Assembly: GCA_025352145.1 (NCBI GenBank)
Contig: JANXTY010000025.1
Location: 1-49,639 of the forward strand
From: Oxalobacteraceae bacterium
GTDB taxonomy: Bacteria; Pseudomonadota; Gammaproteobacteria; Burkholderiales; Burkholderiaceae_D
DNA length: 49,639 nt
Direction: 5' to 3'
Part shown: piece after piece, positions 44,329 through 49,639 of the stretch
How the letters are laid out: the number at the start of each line of letters is the position of its first letter
Position numbering within the stretch: position 1 is the stretch's first letter
Notes under the pieces: generated by a model
The model's input: only the letters and a program-made list of their open reading frames with translations
Database searches by the model: none
Told to the model about the DNA's origin: nothing
Program-made: the position numbers and the translations under genes

Positions 44329-45429
44329 ATGTCAATTCCCATGTCCCTACTTCTTCGTTTCGCCTTCATTTTTCTTTTAACACCCGCCGTATACGCCACC
44401 GAGTGGACAATTTCCACCTTCGCCGGGACGGGTGTAAAAGGTTTTTCGGGAGACAACGGCCCCGCTATTTCTGCGCAGGTAAATAATCCCTATGGTGTTG
44501 TTCGTGGGCCAGACGGTGCAATTTGGTTTTGCGAATACACGGGTCACCGTATCCGCCGGGTCGCAATCGATGGCACGATCAGTACAGTCGCGGGTAATGG
44601 ACAAAAAGGTTACAGCGGGGATGGGGGGCCTGCACTTCTGGCCTCATTCAATCTTCCGCATGAATTGCGCTTTGATACTGCCGGCAATCTCTTTATCGCA
44701 GACATGGCCAATCACGTGATTCGACGCATTGATGCGAAGAGCGGCGTGATCACGACGTTCGCAGGTAACCATCAGCGTGGCTATTCTGGCGACGGCGGCC
44801 CAGCCTCAGAAGCGTCGCTTAATTCGCCGCATAGCTTACAGTTCGGGCCCGATGGCAGCCTCTACATTTGTGACGTGGCCAATAATGTCATCCGCCGCGT
44901 CGACATACGCACTGGCATCATTAGCACCTTCGCTGGCACCGGGAAATCAGGCCCTACGCCCGACGGATCATCTATTGCGGGTACGCCTCTTAACAATCCG
45001 CGTTCGCTCGATTTTGACCGCAATGGCAATCTATGGGTTGTCACTCGCGAGGGTAATCAAGTGTTCAAATTTGATCTGCAAACAGGCCTCATTCATCTCA
45101 TCGCCGGCATCGGCACATTGGGCTTTACGGGCAATGGTGGCCCCGCACTGGCCGCAACCTTGAGCGGCCCGAAAGGCATTTCTCTCGATGCCGAGGGCAA
45201 TGTCTGGCTCGCGGATACTGAAAGCCATAGCGTGAGAATGGTCGATAAGCGTACCGGAAAAATCGAGTTAATCGCAGGTACCGGAACAAAAGGTGACTGC
45301 AACGAAACGGAGACTCAACCCCTTCACTGCGCGATGAATCGTCTGCACGGTATTTTTGTCGACGCCGACGGTTCTATTTTTATCGGAGATAGCGAAGCCA
45401 ATCGTGTGCGCGTGCTGCGCAAAAAATGA
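44329..45429 (+). CDS. Secreted NHL-repeat beta-propeller protein
   Basis: About 366 residues. A signal peptide (SLLLRFAFIFLL ending AVYATEW) is followed by six NHL-type repeats, each with a core such as TFAGTGVKGFSGDNGPA, AGNGQKGYSGDGGPA and AGNHQRGYSGDGGPA plus DMANHVIRRID or DVANNVIRRVD. Such propellers bind ligands or hydrolyse lactones. Start is uncertain: ATG at 44278, 44329 and 44341 are in frame and none has a clear ribosome site; the last two begin a standard signal peptide. It follows the esterase gene in the same direction. Confidence 0.85.
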   Translation: MSIPMSLLLRFAFIFLLTPAVYATEWTISTFAGTGVKGFSGDNGPAISAQVNNPYGVVRGPDGAIWFCEYTGHRIRRVAIDGTISTVAGNGQKGYSGDGGPALLASFNLPHELRFDTAGNLFIADMANHVIRRIDAKSGVITTFAGNHQRGYSGDGGPASEASLNSPHSLQFGPDGSLYICDVANNVIRRVDIRTGIISTFAGTGKSGPTPDGSSIAGTPLNNPRSLDFDRNGNLWVVTREGNQVFKFDLQTGLIHLIAGIGTLGFTGNGGPALAATLSGPKGISLDAEGNVWLADTESHSVRMVDKRTGKIELIAGTGTKGDCNETETQPLHCAMNRLHGIFVDADGSIFIGDSEANRVRVLRKK

Positions 45430-45470
45430 TTTTTCACGCATTGATAAAATTTCGGGGCATTACTCTCGAA

Positions 45471-46166
45471 TCACGACCCTCCACTATCTAAATCCAGCGC
45501 ATGCCGTATTCGTGCGCATAGCTGTTCTGGCGATTGAGAGATAACTTCCTCCGGCACATCAAATTTTTTGGTCAATCGCTTGTAATCCTCAAACCCATAA
45601 GAAACGATAAAAGGGTGCATTCCTGACGCCACCGCCGACATAAAATCTTTATGCTCGTCACCACAGGCATACGCACGCGCCGGGTTGATATCAAAACGTT
45701 TTCTAGCAGCCCTGAAAAAATTTGTTTTATCCTGACGCAAGGGGACGTGCGCCATGTAGTCCAGGCTATCGAGATCGATGCCATGTCGACCTAATAACTT
45801 TCGCATGGTGAGCTCTGGCTCATTCGTAATATTGCGCGTGACCAAGCCAACCCGAATGCCGGGTTCGGCGATTAACGACCGAATGAGATCGGCGATACCT
45901 GGATACAGCTGCGCGTCTTCGCGATATACCTCGGTCAAAGTCGCGAGAATTTTTTTGCGGCTTTGTTTGCCCAACTGCTTTTTCAAATTGAACGGAAACT
46001 CTTTGATGCCGCCGAGATATTTGAACAGGTTGCGCCTTTTTTGAAAGCGCTCCAGGTCACCCAACTCCATCCCGTGACTGCAGAAGGTTTGATCGATGGC
46101 GCTGAAGGCATCAATGATGGTGCCGTCTGCGTCAAACAGGATGAGTCGTTCGTGGTTGCTGTACAT
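45471..46166 (-). CDS. HAD-superfamily phosphatase (phosphoglycolate-phosphatase-like)
   Basis: A 231-residue hydrolase with motif I LFDADGTIIDA, motif II LVTRN, a conserved lysine region and motif IV ACGDEHKDFMSA. A helical cap lies between motifs I and II. It should dephosphorylate a small metabolite; the substrate cannot be named. It converges with the NHL gene, with 41 bp between the stops. Confidence 0.9.
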   Translation of the reverse strand: MYSNHERLILFDADGTIIDAFSAIDQTFCSHGMELGDLERFQKRRNLFKYLGGIKEFPFNLKKQLGKQSRKKILATLTEVYREDAQLYPGIADLIRSLIAEPGIRVGLVTRNITNEPELTMRKLLGRHGIDLDSLDYMAHVPLRQDKTNFFRAARKRFDINPARAYACGDEHKDFMSAVASGMHPFIVSYGFEDYKRLTKKFDVPEEVISQSPEQLCARIRHALDLDSGGS

Positions 46167-46200
46167 GGATTCTCGGACAATGAAGCCGCATTAAAAATGA

Positions 46201-47652
46201 TCAAATTTTCTGGCACACCATCTTGCCTGCCTGGAAGGAGCAACGCAGAATCGCCTTCCCCATCACATCCCATTCCGTCAACTCCCAGCCGCCGTCAACA
46301 CGATCAAAGGTAGCAAAGCCATATTCCGAGCGGGTTGAGAAATTTTCTACCACTGCACCCGGTGCCGGTTGCGCGCCTGCTGGCAAAGGCTGCGGCAAGC
46401 TGCCTTCATTGCCGGAACCGGCATTGCCTACGACGACCGTCGATGGATGATTGCTCGAAAAATTGAGCGATTCGAACAGATGCACGTGGCCATTGAGGAC
46501 GAGATCCACGCCTTCAGGGAACAGGCGCTTCGGGTACACCAGATTCATGACCGATTGCAGCGCTTCATTGCCGGACTTGACTTGATCGGCTTCCTTGGCA
46601 ATCGCAAAGGCGAGCACCGGATGATGATTGAGGAAGAAGTTGTGCTGTCCTGATTTGACCAAAGCGCCCACTTGCAGTAACTGCGGCACGTATTTTTTGT
46701 AGCCTTCATCTCTGGCGCTGTAACCCTTGCTGCCGGCCTTGGAAGAATCGAACACGATCAGCTGGGTATCGGCTGCAACAGATACCGTAAACGGGTCGCT
46801 GAAATCGCCCTCCGTGTCCAGCTTAGGGTTGTTGCAGGAGCGCGCTTCAGACCAGGAATTACTGTCGAGAAAACGAAACCAGCCTTGCCCGGCTCTGGCA
46901 CAAGATTCGTGATTGCCACGCACAAACAACCAAGGTGCTGCCATCAACAACGGTCTCGCGGGTATGAATAAATCGGCTGCCCACGTGTCGTAACCATATC
47001 CCCACGGACTATGGGCACAACCCTGATTCCCTGGTGGACATGGGCTCTCGCGGTAGTGGATATCGCCGATATGAATCACCAGATCCGGCTTGAGCGCAGC
47101 AGCACTTTGTGCAACCTGTGCAAACGGCCATTTCTCCACGTCATTACAATCCTGAAAAGCATTGTCTGCCGCCTTCATACGACAACCTGTATCAGCAATC
47201 AGTACGATGCGATGGATGACGGCACGCGGCACCTGCAGTTTGATATTGCCAACGCTGGCGCGGGCTGCACCGGCAGGCAGATTCGCTTCACACGTGAGCA
47301 CTGGGAACGCGGCTTCTTTGCTACTTGCCGGATCACCACGCATCGCCACCGTAGCAGGCAATACACGAACGCGCATGGCTTGTGATGTGCCGTCGATATC
47401 GATCACGGGACATTGCACTGCGCTGGTCAACACGCGTGCACTGGCTTTGCCCCCCTCGCCCATCACAACATAGGCAGAATGTATATTCTCAACCGGGGGA
47501 TGGATGGATAGCGTAGCGGGAGACACCTGCAAAGTTTGTTGCACACAGCCAGACATCAGGCTGCTCACTAACGCCAACAATGCGACTGTCGCGCCAATTG
47601 AGACAGTACGATTGACGGTGGAACGCATCACCCATTTCATTTTTTTCTGCAT
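46201..47652 (-). CDS. Metallophosphoesterase lipoprotein
   Basis: Calcineurin-like phosphoesterase of 483 residues. The N-terminus has a charged start, a hydrophobic stretch and lipobox LMSGC, so it is probably anchored in the envelope. Metal-binding motifs appear in order: IADTGCR, HIGDIHYRE, VRGNHESC, NHHPVLA and NGHVHLFE. About 130 residues of beta-sandwich-like sequence precede the catalytic domain. I use the ATG at 47652, with AAAGAG upstream; a TTG at 47667 is in frame. It follows tonB by 11 bp, so it is probably part of that operon. Confidence 0.9.
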   Translation of the reverse strand: MQKKMKWVMRSTVNRTVSIGATVALLALVSSLMSGCVQQTLQVSPATLSIHPPVENIHSAYVVMGEGGKASARVLTSAVQCPVIDIDGTSQAMRVRVLPATVAMRGDPASSKEAAFPVLTCEANLPAGAARASVGNIKLQVPRAVIHRIVLIADTGCRMKAADNAFQDCNDVEKWPFAQVAQSAAALKPDLVIHIGDIHYRESPCPPGNQGCAHSPWGYGYDTWAADLFIPARPLLMAAPWLFVRGNHESCARAGQGWFRFLDSNSWSEARSCNNPKLDTEGDFSDPFTVSVAADTQLIVFDSSKAGSKGYSARDEGYKKYVPQLLQVGALVKSGQHNFFLNHHPVLAFAIAKEADQVKSGNEALQSVMNLVYPKRLFPEGVDLVLNGHVHLFESLNFSSNHPSTVVVGNAGSGNEGSLPQPLPAGAQPAPGAVVENFSTRSEYGFATFDRVDGGWELTEWDVMGKAILRCSFQAGKMVCQKI

Positions 47653-47663
47653 AAAAATCTCTT

Positions 47664-48488
47664 TCAAAAATTAAATTCAACCCACACCTGATAAGTCTCT
47701 TCCTTACCCTGCGCTGCGGCGGGCGGCGGCGGGTAGACGGCGACACGTACCGATTGCAATGCAGCGCGATCGACTAATCCCATCCCGCTGCCTGTAATGA
47801 TGTTCGCTTGCGAGGCCACGCCGTCGCGCAGCTTGAATTCCACTCGCGTGCGGCCTCTGAAATTGAGTTCCATCGCGGCAGGTGGATATACCGCCGCTGC
47901 TTGGACTGCTGCCTTGACCTTGGCAAGGTATTCGGCCGACGGACCGCTATGCGTTGTTGCCGGTACTGCCATTGCGGGTGGTGGCGCTATTGCGGGCGCT
48001 GGAACAGGCGTAGAAAAAGCCGTTGGCGCAGTCACCGGCAGTGGTGTCTCGGCGGCGGCAACCGGTTGTGGCGTGGGGTCGCGCATCACAGCGGGCGCTG
48101 CGGTTTTGGGTGGCACCAGCGTTTTTTGCAGCGGCATCGGCACTGCCGCTGGCACCTTGGGGGGTTGCGGCTGTGTGGGTGCGAGCGGCGGCTCCTCCAC
48201 CAGCGCTTCAATCGTCAACGGAATAGCCTCCGGCAAAGCATGCACCGGACGTGCCATCAGCCACACACCTAGCGCTGCGACCACCAGACATTCGATCAGG
48301 GCAGCAATCGCTACCGAATAACAAAATGACAAATGCCAATGCGTTTTCGATACTGACAACGCTGCAGGTGACAATGCAGGGGTGGCGGAAGATGCCCGTG
48401 ACGGGGAAGATACAGCGGGCGGCAACGACGATGCAGATGGCACCGTAGCAGACGGGGGAGCGGGATAGGAAGACAGGGATGGGTTCAT
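47664..48488 (-). CDS. tonB: Energy transducer TonB
   Basis: A 274-residue periplasm-spanning protein. After a cytoplasmic Ser/Pro/Ala-rich segment comes one membrane helix (IAALIECLVVAALGVWLMA), a long Pro-rich linker and a C-terminal TonB domain with AAVYPPAAMELNFRGRTRVE and DRAALQSVRVAVYPPPP. It transmits energy from ExbB/ExbD to outer-membrane receptors. The ATG at 48488, 5 bp after the exbD stop, is preferred over an upstream start inside exbD. Confidence 0.9.
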   Translation of the reverse strand: MNPSLSSYPAPPSATVPSASSLPPAVSSPSRASSATPALSPAALSVSKTHWHLSFCYSVAIAALIECLVVAALGVWLMARPVHALPEAIPLTIEALVEEPPLAPTQPQPPKVPAAVPMPLQKTLVPPKTAAPAVMRDPTPQPVAAAETPLPVTAPTAFSTPVPAPAIAPPPAMAVPATTHSGPSAEYLAKVKAAVQAAAVYPPAAMELNFRGRTRVEFKLRDGVASQANIITGSGMGLVDRAALQSVRVAVYPPPPAAAQGKEETYQVWVEFNF

Positions 48489-48492
48489 CACG

Positions 48493-48888
48493 CTATTCGC
48501 CAGCCTTGCGCGCAGCCAGCCCGATCTGGGTAGCACCGCCTTTGCGCACCGCGTCGATCACGTTCATCACTTCCTGCATGGACGCCGTTTGACTGCCCGC
48601 CACTGTCACCGCAAGCTTAGCCGCATCACGTGAACGCACTAGCGCCGTAATCTGCGCCGTGGTGACCTGCTTGCTATCGACAAACATCATGCCGCCGTCA
48701 TGGATCTCGACCACGAGTTTGGGTGTGGGCATAGTGCTCGCCGTCGAGCTGGTCGGCAGCCTGGACACCTGTCCCGATGAAGGAATCATGCGTAAGGTAA
48801 GCATGGCAAAAAACACCAACAAAAAAAGCATGATGTCGATCATGGGGATGATCTCGATACGGGCCTTGCGGGTTTCAAAATAGCGCAT
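48493..48888 (-). CDS. exbD: Biopolymer transporter ExbD
   Basis: A 131-residue inner-membrane protein with one N-terminal helix containing the functional aspartate (IPMIDIMLFLLVFFAML) and a periplasmic domain ending near KAGE. With ExbB it forms the proton-driven motor for TonB. It lies between exbB (52 bp upstream) and tonB (4 bp downstream). Confidence 0.93.
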   Translation of the reverse strand: MRYFETRKARIEIIPMIDIMLFLLVFFAMLTLRMIPSSGQVSRLPTSSTASTMPTPKLVVEIHDGGMMFVDSKQVTTAQITALVRSRDAAKLAVTVAGSQTASMQEVMNVIDAVRKGGATQIGLAARKAGE

Positions 48889-48940
48889 AAATTTTTAAAG
48901 AATAAGTCCGATACCGTAAAGAGCGTCATTGATACAAAAA

Positions 48941-49594
48941 TTAGACCGCTTTCAACCTTGCCTCCACCGCCGTCTCATGCATGGCAAACTGGCGATTCAG
49001 CAGCATCACCTTGATCGTTTCCAGCTGATGCACGATCACCCTGATGCGGGTATTGAGCCAGTTAAAAAATATCAGTCCCAACATGGCGATCAGCAGGCCG
49101 GAAGCGGTGGCGATCAGCGCTTCCGCAATGCCGCCGGTAATCTGGGTCGCCCCATTCTGCGCATCGCCCAGTACGGAGAACGCATTGAACATGCCGATGA
49201 TGGTGCCGAACAAACCAAGCAAAGGGGCCAGCGTGATGACGGTATCGAGCATCCAAAGCGAACGATCCAGCATCGGCACTTCGTGCATCAGCGCTTCTTC
49301 CAAGTGACCTGCAGCCGTTTCCCGGCTTGAACTATCCGGCTCCAGCGTGGCGGCATGGAACATGCGGGCATGTGGCAAGTGCGCGTATTGCTGGATCACT
49401 GCGCGGGATTTCTCTTCATATAAAGCCATGCTGTCGCGCAGTAGTGCGACCAGCACCTCACCGCCTTTTTGCATACTCAGCACATACCAGCTGCGCTCGA
49501 CAATCACAGTAAGCGCCACCAGCAGCAACACGCACATCAGATAGAGCGTGCCGCCGGAATCATTAGCCAAGGCCATCAGTTTAGTTATATTCAT
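48941..49594 (-). CDS. exbB: MotA/TolQ/ExbB proton channel protein
   Basis: A 217-residue membrane protein with an N-terminal helix and two later helices forming the channel: TVITLAPLLGLFGTIIGMFN and GIAEALIATASGLLIAMLGL. It is the first gene of the exbB-exbD-tonB-phosphoesterase run. ATG at 49594 is chosen; an in-frame ATG at 49606 adds four residues. The gene is complete; the upstream promoter may lie beyond the window. Confidence 0.92.
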   Translation of the reverse strand: MNITKLMALANDSGGTLYLMCVLLLVALTVIVERSWYVLSMQKGGEVLVALLRDSMALYEEKSRAVIQQYAHLPHARMFHAATLEPDSSSRETAAGHLEEALMHEVPMLDRSLWMLDTVITLAPLLGLFGTIIGMFNAFSVLGDAQNGATQITGGIAEALIATASGLLIAMLGLIFFNWLNTRIRVIVHQLETIKVMLLNRQFAMHETAVEARLKAV

Positions 49595-49639
49595 TTCACA
49601 CACCATTCAACCAACTTCAGTTGCCCTCATCGTTAAAAA

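Noticed and set aside
47797-48321. 174-codon plus-strand frame opposite tonB
   Set aside because: It is the antisense shadow of the Pro/Ala-rich tonB linker. Its Ala/Gly/Thr-rich product is explained by that composition, and tonB has clear family motifs.

Overview
The window looks like a chromosomal segment of a betaproteobacterium, most likely order Burkholderiales, with Oxalobacteraceae-like content. The reasons are the set of housekeeping genes (dusA, typA/bipA, fdxA with a thioredoxin-reductase-like ferredoxin reductase, a long DUF349 protein, a TIGR03862-type flavoprotein, yajQ, murB), the proteobacterial rhaSTPQ rhamnose transporter, and a G+C content near one half judged by eye. No tRNA, rRNA, CRISPR array, prophage or intact insertion sequence was seen.

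Layout. 0.3-3.3 kb: dusA and typA, ending in a bidirectional terminator. 3.4-27.5 kb: an accessory region for plant-polysaccharide use, built around rhamnogalacturonan I (RG-I) and L-rhamnose. Two transcription units diverge from a 374-bp control region at 10.64-11.02 kb. Leftward run rhaDE, rhaI, a decayed GH106-like rhamnosidase gene, GH28 and GH105. Rightward run rhaR (DeoR family), rhaSTPQ, a rhamnulokinase, an LldD-type L-lactate dehydrogenase and a PL11 rhamnogalacturonan lyase. A third unit, GH29 / SIAE-type esterase / GH115, points back towards the lyase. 28.0-41.5 kb: mostly housekeeping genes. 41.8-49.6 kb: mixed genes (ppnP, a GntR regulator, an esterase, an NHL-repeat protein, a HAD phosphatase, a metallophosphoesterase lipoprotein) and an exbB-exbD-tonB system.

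How the genes fit together (inference from families). PL11 lyase cuts the RG-I backbone. GH105 removes the unsaturated galacturonate left at the ends and GH28 removes galacturonate. The esterase, GH29 and GH115 are candidates for removing acetyl, fucosyl and (methyl)glucuronyl decorations. All of these enzymes carry export signals, so breakdown appears to happen outside the cytoplasm, and free rhamnose would then enter through RhaSTPQ. RhaI, the kinase and RhaDE convert it to dihydroxyacetone phosphate and L-lactate, and LldD oxidises L-lactate to pyruvate. No oligosaccharide-specific outer-membrane receptor and no rhamnose mutarotase are present in the window.

The points most worth a second look are: a GH106-like remnant with three reading-frame breaks and no N-terminal part; a tandem palindrome 20 bp apart in front of rhaDE; a probable small RNA gene at 38.5-38.7 kb; two short elements with imperfect terminal inverted repeats (16.7 and 33.8 kb); and murB, whose promoter -10 box lies so close to the start codon that the mRNA may be leaderless.
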